Positions 24,007 through 33,193 are shown, counted from the stretch's first letter. The stretch: 64,000 bases of DNA from Elusimicrobiaceae bacterium (GCA_017961585.1 JAGCWX010000031.1:1-64000), one strand, 5' to 3'. Notes: generated by a model not told the origin, from the sequence alone. Made by a program: numbers and translations.

Positions 24007-25431
24007 ATGGCCGCTAGTATTAAACGTTTAGGAAAGGAAACTCTGATTTACGGCACGTCAACCGTATTGGCGCGCTTGCTGAATTTTTGTCTAGTTCCGT
24101 TCTATACGTATTACTTGCTCCCCGGGGATTACGGCGTTATTGCCACCACGTTTGCCGTGATTGCGCTACTAAACGTGATCTTTTTATTTGGCATGGACCA
24201 AAGCTATTTGCGTTTTGCCAGCGAACAAACCCAAAAGACCGATGTATTTCAACACTGCTTCTACGGCGTGTTGGCTAACGGGCTCGTCTTAGCCGTTTTG
24301 CTATGGTTGTTTGCCAAACCGTTTGCGGCACTGATCGGTATTGGCGCGCAATATGCTTATTTAGTACACCTGGCTATGTGGATTTTGCTGCTGGATGTGC
24401 TCAATATGATCCCGTTTACCAAACTGCGTTTGGAACGGCGCCCGTGGTATTTTGCGGGTGTGCGTACGGCCTCAATTGTGGTCAACGTGCTGGGAAACAT
24501 CTTTTTTATTGCGGTTTTGCATAAAGGGATTGCCTCTATTTTATGGGCCAATATTTTTGCGTCGCTCACTTCCCTTTTGCTACTTTCCCCGGTAGTGTGG
24601 AAAGAATTGCTAGCTAAAAAGCCCCAATTTAATGCCCAACTCACACGCGCCATGATCCGCTTTGCGTGGCCGTTTGTACCTTCGGGGTTGGCCAGCTTGC
24701 TCATTAGCGTAATTGATAAACCGATTTTGGTACACTTGGCCGGATTAGCACAAGTGGGTATTTATCAAGCCAATTTTAAAATCGGCGTGTTTATGATGCT
24801 CTTGGTATCCATGTTTGATCAAGCGTGGCGGCCGTTTTTCCTGGCGCACGCCCAGGAGCCCGATGCCAAACAAACCTTTGCACGGGTGCTGACTTGTTTT
24901 ACGGCCTTGGGAACCTGGTTCTTGCTGGGGCTTAGTTTCTTGATGCCCCCCATTATTCAAAGTAATATCTTCGGGAACTTCCACCTCATCAGCCCGAATT
25001 ATTGGAGTGGGCTTAACGTCATCCCCTGTGTGCTGACCGGCTATTTCTGCTACGGGTTGTATGTCAATTTTATGATTGGCCCCGTGCTTACCAAAAAGAC
25101 ACGCATTTTACTATGGATTACATTGCTGGGCGCGGCCGTAAGTATTACAACCAACTTGACGTTGGTGCCCTATATAGGCATTTTAGGCGCCGGCTGGGCC
25201 GTAGCGTTAAGTTACGGTGCTATGGCAGCGGCGTTGTTTAAGTTTACACAAAAAAACTACCCCATCCCTTACGAATACAAAAAGCTGGCAGTGATAGCGG
25301 GCGCTTGCGTGTTGGCTTCGTTGATTGCGTATGTTGTAAGTAAACAAGCGCAGCCCTATGCGCTGGGAGTAAAGGTACTTCTATTGAGTATTTATCCCTT
25401 GGTGATGTGGCTAACTGTAAAAAAAGCGTAA
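24007..25431 (+). CDS. Polysaccharide flippase (Wzx/MATE-like)
   Basis: A 474-residue protein with about 12-14 membrane helices of the polysaccharide-transport (PST/MVF) superfamily. Typical is the N-terminal LGKETLIYGTSTVLARLLNF with VPFYTYYLLPGDYGVIA. Such proteins flip undecaprenyl-linked glycan repeat units to the periplasm. The WecA-like and GT9-like genes nearby and the 60-64 kb cluster are possible partners. The start codon lies just after a hairpin; no strong ribosome-binding site is visible. Confidence 0.87.
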   Translation: MAASIKRLGKETLIYGTSTVLARLLNFCLVPFYTYYLLPGDYGVIATTFAVIALLNVIFLFGMDQSYLRFASEQTQKTDVFQHCFYGVLANGLVLAVLLWLFAKPFAALIGIGAQYAYLVHLAMWILLLDVLNMIPFTKLRLERRPWYFAGVRTASIVVNVLGNIFFIAVLHKGIASILWANIFASLTSLLLLSPVVWKELLAKKPQFNAQLTRAMIRFAWPFVPSGLASLLISVIDKPILVHLAGLAQVGIYQANFKIGVFMMLLVSMFDQAWRPFFLAHAQEPDAKQTFARVLTCFTALGTWFLLGLSFLMPPIIQSNIFGNFHLISPNYWSGLNVIPCVLTGYFCYGLYVNFMIGPVLTKKTRILLWITLLGAAVSITTNLTLVPYIGILGAGWAVALSYGAMAAALFKFTQKNYPIPYEYKKLAVIAGACVLASLIAYVVSKQAQPYALGVKVLLLSIYPLVMWLTVKKA

Positions 25432-25450
25432 GGGACGTAGCGGGCCTATC

Positions 25451-26617
25451 TTATTTGTACAATGCACTTTTAAATTCGGCCGTTTGGTTAATCTCTTTAA
25501 ACAACCAACCTTTTTGTTTATCGTCAAACAACGCTTCAAAATTTTCAAAGTTGTGTTGTAAGGCCTTTTCCAAGTATTTGTACATATTTTTGCGATCTTT
25601 TTTGTTCGTCCAGTACCATCCCGCCAAGTTGACGTACGGCGTAGGGGCGGTGGGATCTAGCAAAATAGCCATTTCAAAATCCGCCTTGGCACCGGGAAAA
25701 TCTTTTAAATTCAGCCGGGCAAAACCGCGGTTATTATACGCAATCGCCCACTTGGGTTCCAACACCACCGCTTGGTGATAATCGTTACGGGCATGTTCAT
25801 AATCGCGTAGTTCCTCGTACACCAGCCCGCGGCGATTGAACCAATAGGCCTTGGGATCTAAGGTAAGGGCTAAAGAATAATCTTCCAACGCGGCCTCATA
25901 ATCCCCCATTTCTTTAAATGCACTGGCGCGCGAGCGCAACCAAGCCGGATTTTTGGGGGCCCGGTTCACCGCTTTACTAAAAGCGGATACGGCCTCGTCC
26001 AATTCCCCTTCGTTTTGTAAAAGCTGCCCTTGCCAATGATAAAGTTGCGAAGAATCATCTCCCTGCTCTTTCAAGGCCGATAACATGGCCTGTGCTTCAT
26101 CATACCGGTACGCACCAATGGCCACGGGGATCATCTCGCGCAATAAAGGTTTGGAAGCCCCTTTCCACGTTTCGCCTACATATTTTTTGTAATCGGCTAA
26201 AGCCGCCGGATATTTTTCAAGCGCACGGTACGAACGCGCCCGCGCCAAATAGAAATTTTCATACGAAGCATTTAAGGAAATGGCTTTGGAAAAATCCGCC
26301 ACCGCCAGGGTATTTTCCCCCATTTTATGATACGCTAGCCCGCGTGCATAATAGCGGAAAGAATCTTTAGGTCGCAAGGACACCACTCGGTTGTAATCTT
26401 GCACGGCGTGGACGTAGTCTTCCAAAGCAACATAGGCATCCGCCCGGTAATGATAGGCATCCACATGCTGGGGCGATTTTTCAATCACTTGGGAAAGCAA
26501 CTCCACCTGTTGGGCGGGGTCTTTGGTTTGTTTGGCTTGCTCAAACAACGGGTCGGCCGTTTCCCCCCACGCGCTAAGTGCCGCGCACATACAAATTATA
26601 TACAAAAATATCCGCAT
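25451..26617 (-). CDS. Secreted TPR-repeat protein
   Basis: A 388-residue protein with a signal peptide (MRIFLYIICMCAALSAWG) followed by about nine tetratricopeptide repeats filling residues 25-370. The repeats show the usual A-Y-x-R-G-x-A and ALADYxxAL patterns (for example AYHYRADAYVALEDY and NNRGFARLNLKDF). TPR arrays bind other proteins. It is probably periplasmic. It is followed upstream on the same strand by a membrane protein gene 15 bp away. No partner can be named. Confidence 0.85.
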   Translation of the reverse strand: MRIFLYIICMCAALSAWGETADPLFEQAKQTKDPAQQVELLSQVIEKSPQHVDAYHYRADAYVALEDYVHAVQDYNRVVSLRPKDSFRYYARGLAYHKMGENTLAVADFSKAISLNASYENFYLARARSYRALEKYPAALADYKKYVGETWKGASKPLLREMIPVAIGAYRYDEAQAMLSALKEQGDDSSQLYHWQGQLLQNEGELDEAVSAFSKAVNRAPKNPAWLRSRASAFKEMGDYEAALEDYSLALTLDPKAYWFNRRGLVYEELRDYEHARNDYHQAVVLEPKWAIAYNNRGFARLNLKDFPGAKADFEMAILLDPTAPTPYVNLAGWYWTNKKDRKNMYKYLEKALQHNFENFEALFDDKQKGWLFKEINQTAEFKSALYK

Positions 26618-26632
26618 ATGTTTATTTAACTA

Positions 26633-27343
26633 TTATTTAAGTAAAAATACAAAATAAATATTTAACAAAAGCACCCCCGCGCCCACCGCATAACAACACA
26701 GCAACAGCAGCGTAGCAAAGAAATGCAAGTTTAAAAATACCGCGCCGGCCAGGGTTGCTTTCCCTGCAAACAATTTACCCAATTTGATCGTTTTGCCGGA
26801 CCATTTGACCACTTTGGCTGTAAGCACACAACGCAACGCCGCACCCAATAACCCCAATACCAGCACCACTAAAGCCCGGGTAAAAACCGGATCCTGCCGC
26901 CGATGAAAAGAGGATACTACTTCCCGCACGCTACCGCTTACCACCGTTTTGGCCTGATCTTTGGAAAGCCCTACATCCAAATCGGAAATTTGCCCGGCGG
27001 CTTTTTGCTGTACTAAATCTAAAAGGCGGTCAATTAAATGGCTCCACTGTACGCAAGCCAAACGCACGGCCAACACGCCGGTAGTAAAAAGGGAATAGCC
27101 AAACGCCACCGCCCCATAAAAAATCAGTACGCACCCAATGCCCAGCCACTTAACCGGCCACGGCCATTGCGCAAACAAAGTGGAAGAAGTAACATAGGCA
27201 ACCAACAAAAAAATACCAATTCCGCCCAGCAAATGGGGCAGAAACCAACGCCGCATATCCGCCGCAAAATAGGCAAACGCTTGCGAAAAGAGTTGTGCGG
27301 TATTTTCTTGTTCCGTGCGTGAGAGAGGAATGCTATTTTCCAT
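26633..27343 (-). CDS. Membrane protein of unknown function
   Basis: A 236-residue protein with about five hydrophobic segments: near residues 36-52, 68-95, 160-178 and two in the last 45 residues. Between them is a soluble loop with charged residues (QKAAGQISDLDVGLSKDQ). I do not recognise the family. Its ATG overlaps the end of a 45-residue Cys/His-rich gene by 11 bp, and the TPR gene follows it, so these three and the GT9-like gene form one minus-strand unit. An envelope role is a guess. Confidence 0.7.
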   Translation of the reverse strand: MENSIPLSRTEQENTAQLFSQAFAYFAADMRRWFLPHLLGGIGIFLLVAYVTSSTLFAQWPWPVKWLGIGCVLIFYGAVAFGYSLFTTGVLAVRLACVQWSHLIDRLLDLVQQKAAGQISDLDVGLSKDQAKTVVSGSVREVVSSFHRRQDPVFTRALVVLVLGLLGAALRCVLTAKVVKWSGKTIKLGKLFAGKATLAGAVFLNLHFFATLLLLCCYAVGAGVLLLNIYFVFLLK

Positions 27344-27470
27344 GGCAGCAACAATGTCCGCAACAAGTATGGGGTTCCCCTTTTTTACACGAGGGAATAC
27401 GATCGGACACTTTAACCATTTTGCCTAATTTCTTGTCGTACACATAGGTACCTGTTTTTGAGTCGCTCAT
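27333..27470 (-). CDS. Small Cys/His-rich protein (45 residues)
   Basis: A 45-codon gene. The N-terminal half has TYVYDKKLGKMVKVSDRIPS and the C-terminal tail is CKKGEPHTCCGHCCCHGK, with six cysteines and three histidines in 18 residues. It starts at 27470 with a clear GGAG site 7 nt upstream. It begins 3 bp after the GT9-like stop and overlaps the membrane-protein start by 11 bp, so spacing and signals are those of a real operon gene. The tail could bind zinc, copper or iron-sulfur; that is inference. I do not recognise a named family. Confidence 0.75.
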   Translation of the reverse strand: MSDSKTGTYVYDKKLGKMVKVSDRIPSCKKGEPHTCCGHCCCHGK

Positions 27471-27472
27471 TT

Positions 27473-28675
27473 TTATTCTCCAAATTTTTGGGTAAACCAG
27501 CGGATAATCCACTCCGGCTTATAGTCAATAATTTTACGATTGTGGCGCGTGTAACTTTGTTCCGGCGCAAAAATTTGTTTTTCTCGCGGCAAAAACGGAT
27601 AAATATGATTAGTAACCACCTCTATATTGGGGTACCACACGTTGTGTACTTTTTTATCCACCCAATGCGAAAGCCCCAAATTGGGCAGTTTAAGCCCGGC
27701 CGATGCCGCCCAAAACACGCTGTTCACCGCAATTACATAAAGTGGAAATTCTTGCTTTAACAAAGCAAGTAGTTGCCAGGTTTGGTTGATGGACAATTTT
27801 TTAATATCTATTTGTAAATACTGCGGGTTTTGCTCCGGCCCGCCCGGGGTTACACTCATTACAAAATAGCCGGCTTTAATAAGCTGTTCGGCCAATGTTT
27901 TCACGTGCGGATAGGTATAATTAGAACTGCGGGAATCTAATTGCAAAAATACAATGCCTTTAGTGCATTGCGCTTGCGCGCGGGCTATGGCCAAATAATC
28001 GGCCACCGGTTTTGCTACGTCGTGCGGGAAATACATCTGCGGGGCCGAAGCATCGTGCGGCAGCGGCAAATTGAACGTATCAAACAAGCTGATCACCCGG
28101 TGCGTAACATATTGGCTGTGATCATAATAGACAGGGATTACCAAAAAATTTTCCGGCACGTCTTTAAGCGCGGCGGAATAATCGTAATTTTTCCAAATGA
28201 GCGGATGACGAGTGCCCTGGAAATAAAATACTTTTTCAAAGTGCGGGTTTTCTTCCAACAATTTGCCAACTAAGGGCGAATTGTTGCGGTCAAATTGCGC
28301 GCCCACATACGCGTAAAACGGAAGGTGCGCATACTTTTGTTTCAGGGCGGCCAAAACGGGGGTCGTATAAAGATAATCGCCAATCCCCATAAAAAACACA
28401 AACGCAAACCCCTTTACGTTCGGATTGGCAGACAAAGCATTATCCAAATTGTAATATACGTGCTCGTGCAAGTACAGCGGCCGGCGAATATGATACCAGG
28501 ACTCATCCAGCGGCAAAGTTTCTTTGGCATCTTGCACCGGGCGTTTGTTAAAGCCGTACCACACCGGGGTACGTTGCGGCACAAAAAATAAAAGCTTGTG
28601 CAACGCAAAGCGGGCACATTCATAGCAAACACAAAACGGACGATGGGCGCGAAGCCACTTTTGAAAACCGGTCAT
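27473..28675 (-). CDS. GT9-like (heptosyltransferase-type) glycosyltransferase
   Basis: A 400-residue protein resembling ADP-heptose:LPS heptosyltransferases. The first-domain signature GIGDYLYTTPVLAALKQKY is near residue 100. The second nucleotide-sugar domain has the family's VFLQLDSRSSNYTYP and later AVNSVFWAASAGLKLPNLGL, where GT9 enzymes recognise the donor. The N-terminal 80 residues are extra, with several cysteines (FCVCYECARF). The start MTGFQKWLR at 28675 is chosen because TATACT ends 7 nt upstream; an earlier in-frame ATG would run into the fmt promoter. Acceptor unknown. Confidence 0.75.
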   Translation of the reverse strand: MTGFQKWLRAHRPFCVCYECARFALHKLLFFVPQRTPVWYGFNKRPVQDAKETLPLDESWYHIRRPLYLHEHVYYNLDNALSANPNVKGFAFVFFMGIGDYLYTTPVLAALKQKYAHLPFYAYVGAQFDRNNSPLVGKLLEENPHFEKVFYFQGTRHPLIWKNYDYSAALKDVPENFLVIPVYYDHSQYVTHRVISLFDTFNLPLPHDASAPQMYFPHDVAKPVADYLAIARAQAQCTKGIVFLQLDSRSSNYTYPHVKTLAEQLIKAGYFVMSVTPGGPEQNPQYLQIDIKKLSINQTWQLLALLKQEFPLYVIAVNSVFWAASAGLKLPNLGLSHWVDKKVHNVWYPNIEVVTNHIYPFLPREKQIFAPEQSYTRHNRKIIDYKPEWIIRWFTQKFGE

Positions 28676-28747
28676 ATATAATAGTATAAGAAAATCCGCT
28701 GCCTTTGGGCAACCGTACGCCGCGTACAAATATAGTAAAATATAGGT

Positions 28748-29698
28748 ATGAAGCTAAAAACGATTTTTTTTGGTACGCCGCAACTGGCCGTGCCTTATTT
28801 GGAACTGGTACACAAATTGACCGATTTGCAACTAGCCGTGACCCAGGCCGACAAGCCGCGCGGACGCGGGATGGAAGTTTCGGCCTGCCCCGTTAAGGCA
28901 CGCGCGTTGGAACTAGGCGTACCGGTTTTGTCGCCGGAAAAACTAAAAGACGATTTTGATAAAATTGCCGCTACGCCCTTTGAGCTAGGCATTGCCGTGG
29001 CGTATGGAAAAATTTTCCGCCCGGATTTTTTGGCATTGCCTAAACTCGGGATTTTGAACGTGCATTTTTCGCTGTTGCCCAAACTGCGCGGTGCGGCCCC
29101 CGTGCAACAATCCCTCATCCAAGGGTACACCCGGACCGGGATTTCCGTATTTTGGATTCGCCCCGGTATGGACGACGGCCCGCTGTTCTTGCAAAAAGAA
29201 ATGGATATTGACCCGCAAGACAACGCCCAAACACTTTTTGAAAAATTAATTCCGCTGGGTGTGGAAGGATTAACCGAAGTACTCACGCGCTTGCAAAACG
29301 GGGAAATAATACAAACTCCGCAAACCGGGGAACCGACCGCTGCGCCGATGCTGCAGAAAGAAGATGCACTCTTGCGCCCGGCTGATTTGACCGCCACGCA
29401 GTTGCACAACCGTGTGCGTGGCCTGGCGTGCGGACCGAAGCCCAAAGTGCCTTTTTTGCATAACGGGCAAGTGGAATGGGTGCAAGTATTGCACACGCAA
29501 CCGGACCCGGTGGAATCCACCGCCGCCCCCGGCACGGTGCTTACCATTGAACGCACGCGCGGAATTTTAGTAAAATGTAGAGAGGGCGCGTTGTGGCTTG
29601 TGCGCGTACAACCCGCCGGCAAAAAACCGATGACCGCGTACGATTTTGCCAACGGGCGCGGGTTGAAAAATGGAAATGGCGTTTTTTTAGAACTGTAA
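28748..29698 (+). CDS. fmt: Methionyl-tRNA formyltransferase
   Basis: A 316-residue enzyme that formylates initiator Met-tRNA with 10-formyl-THF. The N-terminal domain starts FFGTPQLAVPYLELV. The catalytic region is NVHFSLLPKLRGAAPV, near residue 100, followed by TGISVFWIRPGMDDGP. The C-terminal OB-like domain contains LRPADLTATQLHNRVRGL. TAAAAT ends 6 nt before the ATG and no ribosome-binding site is seen. It heads the fmt-unknown-PASTA-rpe-rpsP-khpA-trmD-rplS run. Confidence 0.96.
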   Translation: MKLKTIFFGTPQLAVPYLELVHKLTDLQLAVTQADKPRGRGMEVSACPVKARALELGVPVLSPEKLKDDFDKIAATPFELGIAVAYGKIFRPDFLALPKLGILNVHFSLLPKLRGAAPVQQSLIQGYTRTGISVFWIRPGMDDGPLFLQKEMDIDPQDNAQTLFEKLIPLGVEGLTEVLTRLQNGEIIQTPQTGEPTAAPMLQKEDALLRPADLTATQLHNRVRGLACGPKPKVPFLHNGQVEWVQVLHTQPDPVESTAAPGTVLTIERTRGILVKCREGALWLVRVQPAGKKPMTAYDFANGRGLKNGNGVFLEL

Positions 29699-29704
29699 AA
29701 AACC

Positions 29705-30238
29705 ATGTACGCTAACTTTTTTTTGTGGTGTGTTATTGTACCGATTGGTATAGCTTTAGTTCGGTATCTTGCTACATCCGGAATACTCAAAAAAGATCAT
29801 CCTCGCGTATGCGATTTTGAAAATGCCCAATCCAACAACGTTGCCGTTGGAAAAACAAATTTTATTTTCGAAGGAAAAAAATATTGCGTACCGGCAAAAT
29901 ATCGAGAACACGTCTTGCAAGCTTTACGAGGAAATGAAGGGGCAAAGTATGAAATTATCATCCAAGGCTTCTCTATAGAAGGACCGTATATTCCTGAGTT
30001 GTATTTTAAATTGCTTTACGAATTGGCAGAAAAAGATTTAGGTGTACTTGTACAAATGGCGGATTCCTATCTGGATGGGATTGGAACCCCCAAAGACGAG
30101 GAAAAAGCAAGAGAAACTTACGAACGCGCTCTAGAATTATACGACAACACGCCCGAAGGAATGTATGTCCCGGAACGGTCTAAAGAATACCGAGATATGT
30201 TAGTAAAAGGGGCCGGTTGGCGCGAAATTGAAAGGTAG
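29705..30238 (+). CDS. Membrane-anchored protein with a Sel1-like segment
   Basis: A 177-residue protein I do not recognise. It has an N-terminal membrane helix (about residues 4-25), a soluble middle with KKYCVPAKYREHVLQAL, and a C-terminal Sel1/TPR-like helix pair (DSYLDGIGTPKDEEKARETY). A single such repeat is unusual; Sel1 proteins normally have several. It lies 6 bp after fmt and 3 bp before the PASTA gene, so it is translated in the same operon, yet its base composition is visibly more A/T-rich than both neighbours. This suggests a later insertion. Confidence 0.75.
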   Translation: MYANFFLWCVIVPIGIALVRYLATSGILKKDHPRVCDFENAQSNNVAVGKTNFIFEGKKYCVPAKYREHVLQALRGNEGAKYEIIIQGFSIEGPYIPELYFKLLYELAEKDLGVLVQMADSYLDGIGTPKDEEKARETYERALELYDNTPEGMYVPERSKEYRDMLVKGAGWREIER

Positions 30239-30241
30239 ATT

Positions 30242-31240
30242 ATGTCCAATAAAGAAGAAAATTTTGATGAGTTTTTAGATAAATCCAAAAAACCTCGCCA
30301 CACTGCGTGGATAGTGGTTGCGCTTATTGTGCTGTTTTTTGTGGCCTTGATTGCTGTATCGGCCGATTGGGTAATGGGTGCGCTCATTCATACGCGCAAA
30401 GAAGTAACCGTGCCCGATTTGACCAAAAAGCCCGTTTCTCAAGCGCTTGATTTATTAGCCAAGCAAAACCTGGCCGCTAAACAAGCCGGCGTAGAATATG
30501 CTCAGGACGTGGCCCCGGGTTCGGTGCTGCGCCAAGTGCCTTCGGCCGGGTCCACCGTGCGCGAAGGGCGCATCATCCGCGTGTGGATCAGCCAGGGCGA
30601 TGAAATGGTGTTTGTCCCCAATACCGTAGGCACCCCGCTGCGCGATGGGCAATTGGCTATCCGCCAAGCCGGGTTAAATATTTCCAAGGTGGAAAATGCC
30701 TACTCCCTTACGTATGACAAAGGGGTCATTATTGCGCAAACCCCCAAGCCCGATAGCATGGTTCAAAAAGGGACCGCCGTTGTGCTGGTTTCTTCCAACG
30801 GTAAACCGCCGGCCAGCGTAGTATTGGTACCCAATTTCAAGAGCAAAAAATTGGCCGAGGCCACTTTGTGGGCCAGCCACCAGGACGTCAATTTGATTAT
30901 TAAAGAGGACCCCACTTCCGTGTTCCCCAACGGCATCATTGCGGCCCAGTCCCCCCGTGCGGACAGCCAAGTTGCCCCCGGTTCAAACGTGGAAATAACC
31001 GTCAGCCGCCGCGCCGTGGCCGATAACGAAAAATCATACCATTTGCATTACGAATTACCCCAAGGCAAAAAAGAAAGCCACGTGCGGGTAACCATTGAGG
31101 ACGTAACCGGCGAAAACGAAGTTCTTAGCGAACGCAAACAACCCGGTTCAAAAGTTGATTTGGAAATTCCGTTTACCAGTTTTGGCACTGTGCGCGTATT
31201 TGTAGACGGCGTATTGGTGCGGGAACGTGAAGTAAAATGA
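30242..31240 (+). CDS. PASTA-domain membrane protein
   Basis: A 332-residue single-pass membrane protein. A basic cytoplasmic N-terminus, a helix at about residues 23-45, then three PASTA repeats (about 55-120, 121-190, 192-262) marked by VTVPDLTKKPVSQALDLL and VFVPNTVGTPLRDGQLAI. A beta-rich tail follows. PASTA domains bind muropeptides or beta-lactams in cell-wall sensors and PBPs. Here no kinase or transpeptidase domain is attached, so it may be a scaffold or sensor. It is coupled to rpe by an ATGA overlap. Confidence 0.9.
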   Translation: MSNKEENFDEFLDKSKKPRHTAWIVVALIVLFFVALIAVSADWVMGALIHTRKEVTVPDLTKKPVSQALDLLAKQNLAAKQAGVEYAQDVAPGSVLRQVPSAGSTVREGRIIRVWISQGDEMVFVPNTVGTPLRDGQLAIRQAGLNISKVENAYSLTYDKGVIIAQTPKPDSMVQKGTAVVLVSSNGKPPASVVLVPNFKSKKLAEATLWASHQDVNLIIKEDPTSVFPNGIIAAQSPRADSQVAPGSNVEITVSRRAVADNEKSYHLHYELPQGKKESHVRVTIEDVTGENEVLSERKQPGSKVDLEIPFTSFGTVRVFVDGVLVREREVK

Positions 31241-31932
31241 AAAAGACTTCCCAAATACCCCCTGTAAATGGTAAAATAGCTGTTGCGCCTTCCGTGTTGT
31301 GTGCGGATCTGTATCAGCTCGGCCAAGCCGTTGAAATGGTAAAGAAAGCCGGGGCCGATTGGATCCACGTGGATATTATGGACGGGCATTTTGTGCCGAA
31401 CTTGAGTTTCGGGCCGGCACTGGTAAGCTCTTTGAAAAAACATACCGATTTACCGTTAGATGTGCACTTGATGGTAACCAACCCGCTGCGCTTTATTGAG
31501 CCGTTTGCCAAAGCGGGGGCGGATTTACTTACCGTGCATATTGAAAGCGAAGATGACACGGCAAAAGCACTAAACGCAATCCGTGATTTGGGCGTGCAAG
31601 CGGGCGTATCCATTAAACCCGATACCCACCCCGATGTCATCAAGCCGCTTACCGATTTATTGGATTTAGTACTGGTGATGAGTGTGTACCCGGGTTTTGG
31701 CGGGCAAGCTTTCTTGGAAAATTCCCCCGCCCAAATTAAACAGGTACGCCAAATCATCAACGCTTCCGGCAAAAAAATATGGCTGGAAGTAGACGGCGGT
31801 ATCAACGCACAAACCGCCAAAATCGCCATCGCCGCCGGGGCCGATGCCCTGGTAGCCGGCAATGCAATTTTTTCGTCCGCGGACCCTGAATTGGCCCTCA
31901 AGCAAATTAAACAGGCCTCCCCGGCAATTTAA
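31237..31932 (+). CDS. rpe: Ribulose-phosphate 3-epimerase
   Basis: A 231-residue TIM-barrel enzyme interconverting ribulose 5-phosphate and xylulose 5-phosphate. Motifs: VAPSVLCADLYQLGQ near residue 17, the metal ligands in WIHVDIMDGHFVPN, LDVHLMVTNP, and VMSVYPGFGGQAFL. LEVDGGINAQTA follows. All catalytic residues expected for the family are present. It is coupled to the PASTA gene by an ATGA overlap. Confidence 0.96.
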   Translation: MKKTSQIPPVNGKIAVAPSVLCADLYQLGQAVEMVKKAGADWIHVDIMDGHFVPNLSFGPALVSSLKKHTDLPLDVHLMVTNPLRFIEPFAKAGADLLTVHIESEDDTAKALNAIRDLGVQAGVSIKPDTHPDVIKPLTDLLDLVLVMSVYPGFGGQAFLENSPAQIKQVRQIINASGKKIWLEVDGGINAQTAKIAIAAGADALVAGNAIFSSADPELALKQIKQASPAI

Positions 31933-31972
31933 ACCGCTTTTACACTGTAAAAGCAAATATAAGGAGACATAC

Positions 31973-32221
31973 ATGGCAGTAGTAATTAGATTACAAAGAG
32001 TTGGCAAAAAAGCCCAGCCGCAATACAGAGTTGTGGCCATTGAAAAGAAATCCGCTGTGGGCAGCGAAGCCAAAGAAGTACTCGGCCAATATCATCCCTG
32101 CAATCCCAACGCCGCAGAACAAGTTAAATTGGATATGCCGCGCGTGGAATATTGGATGAAAGTGGGTGCTAAACCTTCTCAAACCGTAGCCAGCTTGATT
32201 AAAAAAGCCAGCGCTAAATAA
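31973..32221 (+). CDS. rpsP: 30S ribosomal protein S16
   Basis: An 82-residue S16 with the typical start MAVVIRLQRVGKKAQPQYRV and a normal length. The start at 31973 has a strong AAGGAGA site. It leads the rpsP-khpA-trmD-rplS group. The 40 bp before it could hold a promoter, but none is convincing. Confidence 0.97.
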   Translation: MAVVIRLQRVGKKAQPQYRVVAIEKKSAVGSEAKEVLGQYHPCNPNAAEQVKLDMPRVEYWMKVGAKPSQTVASLIKKASAK

Positions 32222-32235
32222 CCCCAGGGGGCTAT

Positions 32236-32469
32236 ATGAAAGATTTAGCCACCCTGCTCTTAAAATCTCTTTCGTCTACACCCGATAAAGTGGTTGTAAC
32301 CGAAACGGTAGAAGAGAATCGGGTTTATCTATCCACCAAAGTGGATGGAGCTGACAAAGGCAGAGTGATTGGCAAAGACGGATGCATTATTAAAGCTGTA
32401 CGCACGGTACTCACCGCGGCAGCCGCCAATCAAGATAAAAAAGTAACTTTGAAGCTGGAAGACGAATGA
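32236..32469 (+). CDS. khpA: KH-domain RNA-binding protein KhpA
   Basis: A 77-residue single-KH protein with the RNA-binding loop GRVIGKDGCIIKA near residue 42. KhpA acts with KhpB/EloR in some bacteria to control mRNAs and cell elongation. Its place between rpsP and trmD is the standard one. It overlaps trmD by 4 bp. Confidence 0.94.
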   Translation: MKDLATLLLKSLSSTPDKVVVTETVEENRVYLSTKVDGADKGRVIGKDGCIIKAVRTVLTAAAANQDKKVTLKLEDE

Positions 32470-33188
32470 AAATTGACGTTATCACTGCATTTGGCGAATT
32501 AGTAGATCAAACGCTCTCGCAAAGTATTGTGGGGCGTGCGCGAAAGGCAGGGATAATTAAACTGGGCACTTTAAGTCCGCGGGAGTTTACCACGGACAAA
32601 CACAAAACGATTGACGACCGCCCCTACGGCGGCGGGCCCGGGATGTTAATGATGGCAGAGCCGCTCTACCAAGCCATTAACAAACTGCGCAAGAAGTCAT
32701 CGTACGTTGTGTTAACCAGTCCGCGCGGCCAAGTGTTTAACCAAGAACTGGCTAAAAAACTGGCCAAAAAACGCCACCTCATTATCGTGTGCGGACATTA
32801 TGAAGGAATTGACGCCCGGATTTACCCGGAGGTGGACCTGGAAGTATCGTTAGGGGATTTTATTTTGACCGGCGGGGAATTAGCCGCCTGCGTGATGATA
32901 GATACTTTAACGCGGCTTCAAAAGGGAACTTTTAAAAAGGATGATGTAACATCGTCTGAGTCGTTTGAAGGAAATTTGTTGGAAGCTCCGCAGTACACCC
33001 GCCCGGAAGTGTGGCGCGGCAAACGGGTTCCGCAAGTGCTTTTAAACGGCAACCATAAAGAAATAGAAGCGTGGAAACACGCAGAGTCTTTAAAAATTAC
33101 AAAGCAGTTTCGGCCTGATTTGCTTGAAAACGCCTCTCAACCAAAGCCGGCGGGCCGAGCGAAGAAAAAAGAAATTCGGAGGAAGTAA
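32466..33188 (+). CDS. trmD: tRNA (guanine-37-N1)-methyltransferase
   Basis: A 240-residue SPOUT-class methyltransferase that methylates G37 of tRNAs. The trefoil-knot cofactor region has [14 protein letters not shown] and [13 protein letters not shown] near residues 110-140. [14 protein letters not shown] is near residue 50, and the C-terminal domain has [20 protein letters not shown]. The tail ends in a lysine/arginine-rich stretch. It overlaps khpA by 4 bp. rimM, which usually lies between khpA and trmD, is missing. Confidence 0.97.
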   Translation: MKIDVITAFGELVDQTLSQSIVGRARKAGIIKLGTLSPREFTTDKHKTIDDRPYGGGPGMLMMAEPLYQAINKLRKKSSYVVLTSPRGQVFNQELAKKLAKKRHLIIVCGHYEGIDARIYPEVDLEVSLGDFILTGGELAACVMIDTLTRLQKGTFKKDDVTSSESFEGNLLEAPQYTRPEVWRGKRVPQVLLNGNHKEIEAWKHAESLKITKQFRPDLLENASQPKPAGRAKKKEIRRK

Positions 33189-33193
33189 AATTT

